The notes beneath the pieces were generated by a model. The model was not told the origin of the DNA. It was given only the letters and a program-made list of their open reading frames with translations, and searched no databases. Below, piece after piece: positions 8,970-16,677 of a stretch of 64,000 nucleotides of DNA (positions are counted from its first letter, which is position 1; each line of letters begins with the position of its first letter). Source of the stretch: Methanosarcina barkeri 3 (GTDB lineage: Archaea; Halobacteriota; Methanosarcinia; Methanosarcinales; Methanosarcinaceae). Location: contig NZ_CP009517.1 of assembly GCF_000970305.1 (NCBI RefSeq), positions 1,984,001 to 2,048,000 of the forward strand, given 5' to 3'. The translations under genes and the position numbers were made by a program.

Positions 8970-9267
8970 GTGCACGACCCAAATGTAGCTCTAATTGGAA
9001 AACAACAACTGAATAAAGAAAGATACTTGTTAAAAAATTAAACCCGGAAATAGTAGTAATACCTATAATTTAATGCAAACTAATAAATTTGGGTTGACCA
9101 GGAGAAATGGATACTTCTAAAATACGACACATATGATAAGAATGGCAATCTTACAATGACTTACAGGTTCAGGATCTAAAGTAAATACTGGAATTCCTGG
9201 TTTTGAATTTGTTTTTGAAATCCCGTTTGAGGCAAAAATAATTGATCATGTTAAGTGCATTCTTTAA
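8970..9267 (+). pseudogene. Decayed LolA-like (outer-membrane lipoprotein-sorting family) C-terminal fragment
   Basis: Reading across frames gives a continuous protein-like series: VHDPNVALIGKQQLNKERYL, then KIKPGNSSNTYNLMQTNK, then IWVDQEKWILLKYDTYDKNG, NLTMTYRF, and finally VNTGIPGFEFVFEIPFEAK and IIDHVKCIL with a stop at 9265-9267. The WVDxExW...YDxxGN and NTGIPxxxFxFEIP patterns are typical of archaeal LolA-like/DUF4367-type secreted proteins. At least three frameshifts break it (near 9034, 9088 and 9175), and the N-terminal half is missing. It is therefore a remnant. Family assignment is from memory of the motif and should be checked by a translated search. Confidence 0.65.
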
Positions 9268-9300
9268 TATTGCATAATTTATAATGGGAAGTGATGATCA

Positions 9301-9510
9301 TTGAACAAAATTGATAAATGCCTAAATAAAAATAAAAATTTATATTATATTTCACGACTGATTATTTTTTTTCTTGCATCAAGTATTATTACGGGATATA
9401 TGCATAGTGACATAATATATGGAATAAAAAATGGGATTATTACTGTAGTCGGACTAACAATTTTTATAATTTTTTATGAAAGGCACAGAAACAAAAAAAG
9501 AAATGTTTGA
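9301..9510 (+). CDS. Small two-TM membrane protein (DUF2061-like)
   Basis: 69 residues from a TTG start preceded by GGGAAGTGAT. Two hydrophobic segments are seen (about 18-34, ISRLIIFFLASSIITGY, and 44-60, NGIITVVGLTIFIIFYE), joined by a short loop and ending in a basic tail (ERHRNKKRNV). The pattern S-R-x13-ITGY...YERHRN resembles small DUF2061 membrane proteins, whose function is unknown. Confidence is limited because the start is TTG and the sequence is very AT-rich. It stands alone between a pseudogene and a regulator on the other strand. Confidence 0.5.
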   Translation: MNKIDKCLNKNKNLYYISRLIIFFLASSIITGYMHSDIIYGIKNGIITVVGLTIFIIFYERHRNKKRNV

Positions 9511-9742
9511 CGCATGATTGGACTTGAATGTGCATTCAAAAAAATATTCAAGAACTGAATATATCCTATTTTCCAGAGTAAAATTTCCGCATTTTCCGTA
9601 GATGAGAAAACAATCAAAGTACTGAGATTGATGGGGAAAAATACAAAGAAAATTATGTGTGAAAAATAGTGTGAAAGTAGGATTCAAAAAAGATTTATAA
9701 GATTTACTATAAAATAATTTTATCAAGATTTAGTTTCCTGAA

Positions 9743-10126
9743 TTACTGTTTACGTTTCAAAAAGGACTTCGAGAGCTGTTCTCTTTGTTTTGCTTCCCAA
9801 ATTTTCTGTTCAATAACTTTATTTTCTCTATAAATTTTTTCAATTGATTTAATATAATTTTTTCCATTTTCACTTATTTCATAAGTGCCGTGGTGTGTTT
9901 TTTCCACCAGATTGCTATCTTTTAATTCGGCTAAATGATTGGCCAGCGCCGATTTTTTAATATCCATCCGTTCAAGAAGCATTTGGAATGTCGAAGGTCC
10001 GTTTAAAAGAAGGACTAGAATCGTAAACCGGTTAATATGGGCGATTGTTTTTAAAATAGAAACGATATCACCGGAAGAACTAATTAGAAATTCTTGTGAT
10101 GGATCCAAGTCGCTTTTTTTATCCAT
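9743..10126 (-). CDS. Winged-helix (ArsR-like) transcriptional regulator
   Basis: 127 residues. A winged helix-turn-helix spans about 25-95: ILKTIAHINRFTILVLLLNG (helix 1-2), FQMLLERMDIKKSALANHLA (recognition helix region) and the wing LVEKTHHGTYEISENGKNYI. A basic helical tail follows. The pattern resembles archaeal ArsR/HTH_20 regulators; no metal-binding cysteines are present, so the ligand is unknown. No ribosome site, but an AT-rich TATA-like stretch lies 22-34 bases upstream, suggesting a leaderless mRNA. A perfect palindrome at 10216-10230 is a candidate operator. It is divergent from the GyrI-TrmO fusion gene and could control it. Confidence 0.8.
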   Translation of the reverse strand: MDKKSDLDPSQEFLISSSGDIVSILKTIAHINRFTILVLLLNGPSTFQMLLERMDIKKSALANHLAELKDSNLVEKTHHGTYEISENGKNYIKSIEKIYRENKVIEQKIWEAKQREQLSKSFLKRKQ

Positions 10127-10601
10127 GACTAAGTTGTTTTTTTAATTAAATAAATATTTTTTCTAAACTAATACCTTGAGATATTTTATTCTTGACATGT
10201 TGTTCATAAAAACATGGAATATTATTCCATTAAAGAGTGAATTTTTAATATCATGAATTCCAACCTCTATATACAATTATTTTGCTTACGCATTTGAAAC
10301 CCAAACCAAGCACAAACTAAAAGCAAATCAAACAAAATAAAAAATAATAAACAACAACCACATAATGAAAAACGATCAAAAGTAATGATAAAAGATCAAA
10401 CATAATGGGAAGCAATTAAAAATAATGATAAATGGTCAAACATACGAGCAACGATCAAACACAAGATAACAAACGGATACATATTTTAAACATTTTCCAA
10501 CACAATAAATAACGAATTAATACATATTTATGCAGCTTTCAGTTTTTATCTACTGGTTTTTCAGTTCATTGCGTAAGTAAAAAGTTAGAGGAGAACTTAA
10601 C
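10127..10601. other. Divergent intergenic region with a palindrome and direct repeats
   Basis: No gene. A perfect 15-base palindrome TGGAATATTATTCCA lies at 10216-10230. From about 10370 to 10460 there are loose direct repeats built on GATCAAAC and AATGATAAA, phased at roughly 20-25 bases. Both could be regulatory for the flanking divergent genes. Confidence 0.5.
10216..10230. promoter_or_regulatory. Candidate operator palindrome
   Basis: TGGAATATTATTCCA reads the same on both strands. It is 90 bases upstream of the winged-helix regulator start and 370 bases upstream of the divergent gene. A dimeric winged-helix protein would bind such a site. That this regulator binds it is inference. Confidence 0.4.
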
Positions 10602-11567
10602 GTGGAAATCAAACTGAAAATCGTGGAAGAACATCAAGTAGCTAGTATTTCTCATGAAGGTTCGGTAGAGGACATGGGAGAAATAATCGGAGAATTAGCA
10701 GGATGGATCAAACAAAAAGGACTCCTAATTACTCAACCCCCTTTTTCGGTATATTACACTAGCCCAACTGAAGTACCGCCAGAAAAAATGAAATATGAGG
10801 TTGGAGTACCCTTTCAGGGAGATGCATACGGCGATGAGAGAGTAAAAGTAAAAATTATGCCAAAACACAAAATTGTATCAGCTATCCACAAAGGTCCCTA
10901 TGAAGAAATAGGTTCAGTGTACGCTGAGGTGATGCAGTACATTATTGAAAGTGGTCATGAGATGATTGGAGCTCCGCGAGAAGTTTACATTAACACTCCG
11001 GGGGAAGTTCCTGATGAAGAGCTCCTGACAGAAGTTATATTTCCTGTTATAAGTTTAGAAAATTGTGCAGATTCAAGCAACTATTCAAGTTTAAGAGGAC
11101 AACCTGAAGAGCCCGCAAAACAGGAAAATGCCATTAAGATTTCGCCAATCGGATATGTAAGGAAAGATGGCATGAAGACATCCCTGGAAATTATTGACAA
11201 ATACATTCCCGGCTTAAAAGAACTAAATAATTTCAGTCATGTAATCGTGCTCTGGTGGGCAAGTATGATTGACAACAGTGAACATCGGAATGTGCTTCAG
11301 GTCTATCCTCCATACTCACTGGACAGACTAACCGGAATATTTGCAACTCGTGCGGAATATCGTCCAAATCCCATATCAATAACAACATGCAAAATAGAAG
11401 ACATTAACGAAAAAGAAGGGATCGTACATGTGTCCAATCTTGATGCTTGCGATGGAACCCCTATTATAGATTTAAAAGCTTATTTCCCCTCGTTTGACAG
11501 GGTGGAAAAGCCAGAAATCCCCAGATGGCTTTCTTTCCTCTGGCCAGATTGGGCTTATGGCCAGTAA
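10602..11567 (+). CDS. Fusion of GyrI-like effector-binding domain and TrmO-type tRNA methyltransferase
   Basis: 321 residues from a GTG start with an AGAGGAGAAC ribosome site. Residues 1-151 are a GyrI-like/AraC effector-binding (SOUL-type) domain: two alpha-beta repeats with YYTSPTEVPPEKMKYEVGVP and YINTPGEVPDEELLTEVIFP. Residues about 176-315 are a TrmO domain (formerly UPF0066, TsaA/YaeB). It has ISPIGYVRKDG, ELNNFSHVIVLWWA, GIFATRAEYRPNPIS and LDACDGTPIIDLKAYFP. TrmO uses SAM to N6-methylate t6A37 of tRNA. A linker of about 25 residues separates them. The fusion is unusual: it joins a small-molecule sensor-like fold to a tRNA modifier. Adjacent to a second GyrI-like gene and a divergent regulator. 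Confidence 0.88.
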   Translation: MEIKLKIVEEHQVASISHEGSVEDMGEIIGELAGWIKQKGLLITQPPFSVYYTSPTEVPPEKMKYEVGVPFQGDAYGDERVKVKIMPKHKIVSAIHKGPYEEIGSVYAEVMQYIIESGHEMIGAPREVYINTPGEVPDEELLTEVIFPVISLENCADSSNYSSLRGQPEEPAKQENAIKISPIGYVRKDGMKTSLEIIDKYIPGLKELNNFSHVIVLWWASMIDNSEHRNVLQVYPPYSLDRLTGIFATRAEYRPNPISITTCKIEDINEKEGIVHVSNLDACDGTPIIDLKAYFPSFDRVEKPEIPRWLSFLWPDWAYGQ

Positions 11568-11604
11568 GGATAAAAACAAGTAGTTAATAGGGGTTAACTT
11601 AAAG

Positions 11605-11640
11605 TGTACTATCGAGAAGTACATTTTTTGTTTCTTTTTT
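11605..11640 (+). terminator. Intrinsic terminator after the GyrI-TrmO gene
   Basis: TGTACT (11605-11610) pairs with AGTACA (11618-11623) around a 7-base loop and is followed by TTTTTTGTTTCTTTTTT. It lies 38 bases after the stop codon and only a few bases before the next gene's ribosome site. Confidence 0.7.
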
Positions 11641-11653
11641 CGGAAGAATGCAT

Positions 11654-12190
11654 ATGGCTACCAATAACTTTCCAAAACCCTTGAAAATAAAAATCATTGA
11701 TGAAGGACCCTTGAGATTAATAGGTTGCGTCTATTACGGCAACCCGTTTCATTTAAAAGAAGAATGGAACGTAGAAAATGAAATTGGACTACTCTGGAAG
11801 CGCTTTTATGGCCTGTATGAGAAATCTGGTGAAAAACTTGAAAATACAGTGAATGACGTTACTTATGAGGCACATGTCCAACCAGATGACTATGATGAAA
11901 CTGGAAAATTTTACGTATATGTAGGCCTTGAAGTCAAGAAAATCGATGAAATGCCCCTTGAGATGTTTTGCAAGATTTTTCCCTCCACTGGTTACGCAGT
12001 GTTCACCTTCAAAGGAAGAGAAATGTTCAGAGGAGGAGAATTCATCTGGAAAGAGTGGCTGCCTGATTCTGAATACGAAGAAGCCTATCCCTATTTGATA
12101 TTAGCTTATCATAAAAACCGTTACTTTGGACTGGATAACGAAAACTCAGAAGTTGAGTATTATATTCCTATAAAATCAAAAAAGGGCTAA
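11654..12190 (+). CDS. GyrI-like small-molecule-binding (effector-binding) protein
   Basis: 178 residues from the second ATG, which has GGAAG eight bases upstream; the first ATG (11648) is too close to that site. Single GyrI-like/integron-associated effector-binding domain: LRLIGCVYYGNPFH, EIGLLWKRFYGLYEKS, YVYVGLEVKKIDEMPLEM and GGEFIWKEWLPDSEYEEA. The final helix EEAYPYLILAYHKNRYFGLD and acidic YIPI end match the family. These domains bind drugs or hydrophobic ligands; the ligand here is unknown. No HTH, so it is a stand-alone binding domain. Follows the GyrI-TrmO fusion on the same strand, but a terminator separates them. Confidence 0.82.
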   Translation: MATNNFPKPLKIKIIDEGPLRLIGCVYYGNPFHLKEEWNVENEIGLLWKRFYGLYEKSGEKLENTVNDVTYEAHVQPDDYDETGKFYVYVGLEVKKIDEMPLEMFCKIFPSTGYAVFTFKGREMFRGGEFIWKEWLPDSEYEEAYPYLILAYHKNRYFGLDNENSEVEYYIPIKSKKG

Positions 12191-12620
12191 TTTTTCGGTA
12201 TTCTTAGGTCTCTTAGTTTTCTTTTTTTATATTTAACTAAAGTCTGCCGTCCCTTTTTTGAAGACCAAAAAAGGTGTAATTTAATATTTGAAAAACATAA
12301 GAAACCTTCAAATCAAAATTGTACTGACTTACCTTCTGCAAACAATAGAATATATCTCAAAAACCACTCAAAAATCCGGTAAAGGAAATAATAACCCGAT
12401 AGTTTAATTTGGTCAGAAATTAATCACTGAAAAACGAAACTGATAAATTATATTATCGTCAACGGTTACTGGGAAGTTTTCCATTCCCACAGCAAGCTAG
12501 CAAGGTATTTGAGTGAAATAAAAAGTAAGATTAAAAACTTAGACGATATTATCAAGTTGTGGAATCCAAAATGATTCTGAGACAGCTTTGTTGATATATT
12601 TTTAGACATTCTTTTCTACA
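12191..12620. other. Intergenic region with a possible coding remnant
   Basis: T-rich tract after the GyrI-like gene near 12215-12240, then AT-rich sequence. One frame from 12431 to 12574 is open without an ATG and reads protein-like (for example GYWEVFHSHSKLARYLSEIK). It may be a gene remnant, but no family was recognised. Confidence 0.35.
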
Positions 12621-13151
12621 TTAAAGTTTACTTTGTCTATATCTTTTTATTAACCAGTATAAAGTCAAAATAACTATAACTACCATTCCTATAATTTCAG
12701 GAATGAAAGCACGCGAGAACTCAAGCTCAAAAGACTTTTCTAACATATTGGATAAATATTCTATTCCTGTGTAGTCAGAGTGATCTTTAGGAAAACTTAA
12801 TCCGAGGAATGGCCAAAATAAAGTTGCAGGTTTTGCCCACATCTGGTCTTCCATAAGGTGAAAAAATGACCCTGAAGCAAGGGAGAGAACTTTGATATCT
12901 CTTTTTTTATTATACAAGTACAAACCTATCAGGAAAAGAACAAAGAATAACAATAAGGTATGCCCTATAATACGTCCATTTTCAAACGTAGAAGCAAAGA
13001 TAACTCTGCCTAGAGGTTTATCTATTAAGTCAGGAAGAAGAGCTCCAATAGCCAGATATCTTGGATCTATGATAGTTCTTATCCGTGGTACAAAAATTCC
13101 AAGTCCAAAAAATATCCCTAATGTAACCCCAATATGTCCAAAAAGAAGCAT
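12621..13151 (-). CDS. YdjM-like (DUF457) membrane-bound metal-dependent hydrolase family protein
   Basis: 176 residues with four hydrophobic segments. Family hallmarks: an N-terminal histidine (LLFGHIGVTLG), GALLPDLIDKPLG (about 37-49), GRIIGHTLLLF (about 58-69) and the histidine/acid motif FHLMEDQMW (about 96-104). These conserved H and D residues define the YdjM/LexA-binding inner-membrane family; the enzymatic activity is unproven. An in-frame TTG directly before the ATG is disregarded. No ribosome site. A TATA box (CTATATAAAAG on the minus strand, 13172-13182) is 21-31 bases upstream, which points to a leaderless mRNA. Monocistronic. Confidence 0.82.
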   Translation of the reverse strand: MLLFGHIGVTLGIFFGLGIFVPRIRTIIDPRYLAIGALLPDLIDKPLGRVIFASTFENGRIIGHTLLLFFVLFLIGLYLYNKKRDIKVLSLASGSFFHLMEDQMWAKPATLFWPFLGLSFPKDHSDYTGIEYLSNMLEKSFELEFSRAFIPEIIGMVVIVILTLYWLIKRYRQSKL

Positions 13152-13171
13152 CAAATATTAAACATTTCTTC

Positions 13172-13182
13172 TTTTATATAGA
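13172..13182 (-). promoter_or_regulatory. TATA box for the YdjM-like gene
   Basis: CTATATAAAAG on the minus strand, 21-31 bases before the ATG at 13151. The spacing predicts transcription start at the start codon. Confidence 0.5.
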
Positions 13183-13252
13183 AACAACGCCTGTTTTGTA
13201 AGGTTGAAAATGAAAATAATTGCTCAATTAGAAAGTAGCTATGCCAGCAAAA

Positions 13253-13402
13253 GAAACATCAAGCCCGTGTGATGTCAAGCTTATGTGATGTCAAGCTTAT
13301 GTGATGTCAAGCTTATGTGATGTCAAGCTTATGTGATGTCAAGCTTATGTGATGTCAAGCTTATGTGATGTCAAGCTTATGTGATGTCAAGCTTATGTGA
13401 TT
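13253..13402. repeat. 16-bp minisatellite, eight perfect copies
   Basis: Unit GTGATGTCAAGCTTAT. Eight identical copies run from 13269 to 13396, with one degenerate copy before (13253-13268) and a partial one after. The unit is 16 bp, not a multiple of three, and contains AAGCTT. There are no spacers, so it is not CRISPR. Perfect identity suggests recent slippage expansion. Confidence 0.95.
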
Positions 13403-13456
13403 TGAACAAATGTTCCTAAATTTTGGCTATATTGTGCCGGATGAGTGAATGCAAAC

Positions 13457-13480
13457 TACCCACTCAAAAAGTGAAGAGCC
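13457..13480 (-). repeat. Dispersed element TACCCACTC...GAAGAGCC
   Basis: Plus-strand sequence TACCCACTCAAAAAGTGAAG then AGCC. Closely related to 29976-29998 and to the left end of the MITE-like insertion at 53018-53041 (there in the opposite orientation). Possibly a solo end of the same mobile family. Confidence 0.5.
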
Positions 13481-13711
13481 GCTTTTTCTATTGAATTGTT
13501 CCTGGGAATACTCAATGCGCTTTTTTTCAAAAGTCAAACTTGGATAAATTGAAAATAAATGTTTACGCCCGAATGACACTCCCATAACAATTATAAAGGA
13601 GACTGTATAGAATAATTAAAAATTAATAAATGAGAGGTGTCAAAAAATACTTAAAAAGAACTGCAAATACGATAATTGAACAGTCTATTCTTATAACTGG
13701 TGGTATGATCT

Positions 13712-13888
13712 CTGAAAAAATATAATTCAGCAAGTATCCATGAACGTAAAGAGTTGAAATGTTTTGAAGAGGCGTGGCAAAACTGGCTTGCGTGCGACAA
13801 TGAATACGCTCGAAGGGATGTTGAAATGATGGAGACTGAGGGCGAAAATTATTTTAATCTGGTTTCAATTGTGGCTACTAAGTTGTAA
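13712..13888 (+). pseudogene. Short open frame lacking an ATG (possible small gene or remnant)
   Basis: 59 codons including stop. Reads LKKYNSASIHERKELKCFEE, then AWQNWLACDNEYARRDVEMM and ETEGENYFNLVSIVATKL. The amphipathic, charged composition looks like real protein, unlike the AT-rich surroundings. The frame opens with CTG at 13712 after a stop, with GGTGGTATGATCT upstream as a possible ribosome site. Either the original ATG mutated to CTG or the start is elsewhere. No family recognised. Confidence 0.4.
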
Positions 13889-13999
13889 GTTTAAAATCTT
13901 TTGAAAAACTCTCTCCTGATCTTTTGGCTCAGTTATATAACATAATTTTTGCCTGCCTTGCAGCTAATAAATACACACGATTAAGGGAATGAGAACCGT

Positions 14000-14680
14000 A
14001 TGCGAGTTTTTGAAAGACCTGGACCAGTTAACACAGATGAGGTTGTTAACTTTGTTAGAGAAAAATCAAATCTTGTAGAATATATTGTTGTTGCTTCCAT
14101 AACTGGAGAAAGTGCTGTAAAAATTGCCCGAAATATTACCAATAAGACCATAATTTGTGTTACCTGTCCTCAGGGTATGTATTGGGAAATAGATCAAATG
14201 GAAAAAGATGTTTTTAGTGATATTCCTGAGCTGGAGGATATAAAAAATAACTGGGTACAGGAGGGATTACACCGTGTTCCGATGAACATTACCGAAAAAA
14301 ACAGAGTTGTACTGGATCAACTTGATGTAAAAATAGTTAAGGGAACAATTCCTTTTTTCGGACCTAGTTTTTCTATGAGATTGCATCTCCACCAGGTCAC
14401 ATCCCTCGATATTATAGCAAAAACACTTGAACTAATTTCTCCGGGGACTCTAGTGTGCTTAGAAAGTGTATTGATGTCAACTGACGCTGGAGTTATTCCT
14501 GAAGGAGAGCTTGTGCTAGCATGTGCAGGTACCGAGAGAGGGCTCGATACTGCATGGATAATGAGAAGTTGTGCCTCGGCAAATATGTTTCACCCCTCAA
14601 AAGGGTTCAGGTTTGTTGAGTTACTGGCAAAGCCTGGAATTGCTTTGCAACCTGATATAAATATTGAATATTTGAGATAA
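14000..14680 (+). CDS. Pyruvate kinase C-terminal (alpha/beta) domain protein
   Basis: 226 residues. The N-terminal part matches the stand-alone pyruvate-kinase alpha/beta (PK_C) fold: NTDEVVNFVREKSNLVEYIV, VASITGESAVKIARNI and TIICVTCPQGMYWEI. A C-terminal extension (about 130-226) has LVCLESVLMSTDAGVIPEGE and LACAGTERGLDTAWIMR, which resembles conserved archaeal stand-alone PK_C proteins. It lacks the catalytic TIM barrel, so it is not pyruvate kinase; in the enzyme this fold binds allosteric effectors. The ATG follows AAGGGAATGAGAACCGT. Single gene with unknown role. Confidence 0.8.
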   Translation: MRVFERPGPVNTDEVVNFVREKSNLVEYIVVASITGESAVKIARNITNKTIICVTCPQGMYWEIDQMEKDVFSDIPELEDIKNNWVQEGLHRVPMNITEKNRVVLDQLDVKIVKGTIPFFGPSFSMRLHLHQVTSLDIIAKTLELISPGTLVCLESVLMSTDAGVIPEGELVLACAGTERGLDTAWIMRSCASANMFHPSKGFRFVELLAKPGIALQPDINIEYLR

Positions 14681-14755
14681 AGGATCAATCGTACACAGAT
14701 AACTCGAAATCATCTGACAGCCAACATAAGTACATTTCTCGCTATGTAGATAGTG

Positions 14756-14833
14756 TTATCAATAGTAGGAAATAGCCGTTACAGATCAGTAGTAGGAAAT
14801 ATCATTCCAGATCAGTAGTAGAACATAGCATTC
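14756..14833. repeat. Three imperfect 26-bp tandem repeats
   Basis: Unit CAGATCAGTAGTAGGAAATA plus TCATTC at 14782-14807 and 14808-14833; an older diverged copy lies at 14756-14781. They lie just upstream of the PhzF gene and may be part of its leader. Confidence 0.75.
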
Positions 14834-14864
14834 CAGAAACCATCATTTCAGGAGAGAATTCACT

Positions 14865-15644
14865 ATGAGGATCTACCAGGTAGACGCATTCACAGAAAAA
14901 CCGTTTTCGGGAAATCCAGCAGGAATATGTGTTCTAAATGAGAAGCCGGAAGAGAAACTAATGCAGAACATAGCTCGTGAGATGAACCTGTCTGAGACTG
15001 CGTTTCTTGTTAAAGAAGGTGAGAAGTACAATCTGAGATGGTTTACCCCAAACGCAGAAGTCGATCTGTGCGGACATGCAACATTAGCAAGTGCTCACAT
15101 TCTATGGGAAAAAGGATACTTAAGAAAGGACATAGAGGCAAAGTTCAGCACAAAAAGCGGTTTATTGACAGCAAAAATGAGTGATGGATGGATTGAACTA
15201 AATTTTCCGGCACTACCTGAAGAAAAAACAGAACCTTCAGTAGAGTTATTGGAAGCGCTTGGAACTCAAGCAACCTACGTTGGGAAGAATAAGTTTGATT
15301 ATCTGGTAGAAGTTGAGTCGGAAGAGATAGTCACAACGATGAAGCCAGATTTCATGAAACTTTTGAAATTGCCGACAAGAGGAGTAATTGTTACAAGCAG
15401 AGCCAAGGAGTATGACTTTGTGTCAAGATTTTTTGCGCCGCAAATAGGTGTATTGGAAGATCCAGTTACAGGATCGGCTCACTGCTGTTTGGGACCCTAC
15501 TGGCAAAAAAAGCTGAACAAAGATGAGTTTATTGCATCCCAAGCTTCGAAACGCGGAGGTATCCTGAGAGTAAAACTTGCCGGTGACAGGGTTTTAATTG
15601 TAGGAAAAGCAGTAACAGTGCTGGAAGGAGAACTATTGATATAA
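14865..15644 (+). CDS. PhzF-family isomerase/epimerase
   Basis: 259 residues, typical PhzF length, two-lobed diaminopimelate-epimerase-like fold. Seen: N-terminal MRIYQVDAFTEKPFSGNPAG, the catalytic glutamate E44 in MNLSETAFLV, VDLCGHATLASAHILW, and the C-terminal mirror motif EDPVTGSAHCCLGPYW. PhzF proteins catalyse proton shifts without cofactors; the physiological substrate in methanogens is not known. Good ribosome site TTCAGGAGAGAATTC before the ATG. Monocistronic. Not evidence for phenazine synthesis, because no other phz gene is present. Confidence 0.92.
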   Translation: MRIYQVDAFTEKPFSGNPAGICVLNEKPEEKLMQNIAREMNLSETAFLVKEGEKYNLRWFTPNAEVDLCGHATLASAHILWEKGYLRKDIEAKFSTKSGLLTAKMSDGWIELNFPALPEEKTEPSVELLEALGTQATYVGKNKFDYLVEVESEEIVTTMKPDFMKLLKLPTRGVIVTSRAKEYDFVSRFFAPQIGVLEDPVTGSAHCCLGPYWQKKLNKDEFIASQASKRGGILRVKLAGDRVLIVGKAVTVLEGELLI

Positions 15645-15774
15645 AAATAAGAGACTTCAGGCGTAACAATAAATGACGGAGCACCAGAATCTGAGCTATC
15701 GTACAAAATAGACCTGGAATATGAATATTTTTGATTTAGCAAAATAATTTTATTTGACAGGAGTCTGCTAATTA

Positions 15775-16518
15775 ATGAGAGTAGATAGTATAAACCACTG
15801 GGATATTGCTGCTGAAACTTATAGTGAAGAAAACAATCAGGGAAGAAATTTTCATTCTCAAATATACCTGGCTGCTGTCAATGAGTTATTAGGAAATGTA
15901 AAAGGAAAACGTGTTCTCGATGCAGGATGCGGTGACGGCTTCTTTTCGTTAGAACTTGCACGAAAAGGAGCGTTAGTTAAAGCTGTTGACGGTTCAGATG
16001 CTATGTTAAACATAGCAAAACGCAAGCATGTCCACCATAATCTTCAATATTACAATATGAACTTGACCAGGAAGTTAACTTTTGAAGATAGGTTCTTTGA
16101 CATTGTTGTGGCCAATATGTTACTGATGGATATTCCTGAGATTAACTCATTTGTTTCTGAAGTAGCCAGAGTATTAAAAAAGCCTGGAACTTTTATTTTC
16201 TCAGTAACACATCCATGCTTCTTTTTAAGTGATTGGGAGGAAAACAAAAATAACATTAAAGTGTATAAAAAAATTGGGAACTATCTGGATGAAAGAGTAG
16301 AAGAACTAAACTTTTGGGGCAAAACACTACATTATCATAGACCTTTATCAAGGTACATAGAAGCAGTTGAAAAAGCAGGAATGTACGTAAGTTCACTTAG
16401 AGAACCAGTCCCTTCAAGAGAGTCAATAGAACTGTACCCTGAACAGGAGTATCATTATAGAATTCCCTCATTTTTAGTGATGAGGGCAAAATCGATAGAA
16501 GCTTCTGACTTTACCTAA
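15775..16518 (+). CDS. Class I SAM-dependent methyltransferase
   Basis: 247 residues. Motif I VLDAGCGDGFFSLELARKGA at about 43-62 binds SAM; motif II region LVKAVDGSDAMLNIAKRK; motif IV FDIVVANMLLMDI; post-motif VARVLKKPGTFIFSVTHPCF. UbiE/COQ5-like small-molecule methyltransferase; substrate unknown. AGGAG lies about 12 bases before the ATG. It is the first of three unrelated methyltransferases within 4 kb. Downstream genes are on the same strand but with gaps of over 100 bases, so an operon is not evident. Confidence 0.88.
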   Translation: MRVDSINHWDIAAETYSEENNQGRNFHSQIYLAAVNELLGNVKGKRVLDAGCGDGFFSLELARKGALVKAVDGSDAMLNIAKRKHVHHNLQYYNMNLTRKLTFEDRFFDIVVANMLLMDIPEINSFVSEVARVLKKPGTFIFSVTHPCFFLSDWEENKNNIKVYKKIGNYLDERVEELNFWGKTLHYHRPLSRYIEAVEKAGMYVSSLREPVPSRESIELYPEQEYHYRIPSFLVMRAKSIEASDFT

Positions 16519-16677
16519 GGGTTCAGAAGGGCCTGGAATGTAGAGAAGGGATAGCAAACACGACAAACCGAACTACTGGCGCGTTTAGTGTGATTTTCAA
16601 AGAATCAAGCACTGCGATGATAATCGATATTAATGAAAAAAATGTGAGTTTTATTTACTTACAGGAAGGGGAATTGA

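Noticed and set aside
12431-12574. Protein-like frame of 47 codons
   Set aside because: No start codon and no recognisable family; recorded only as a possible remnant.
13253-13402. Possible CRISPR array at this and the other tandem repeats
   Set aside because: Units are directly adjacent with no unique spacers, units are only 14-16 bp, and no cas genes are present.
14865-15644. Phenazine biosynthesis
   Set aside because: PhzF homologues are widespread and no other phz genes are present.
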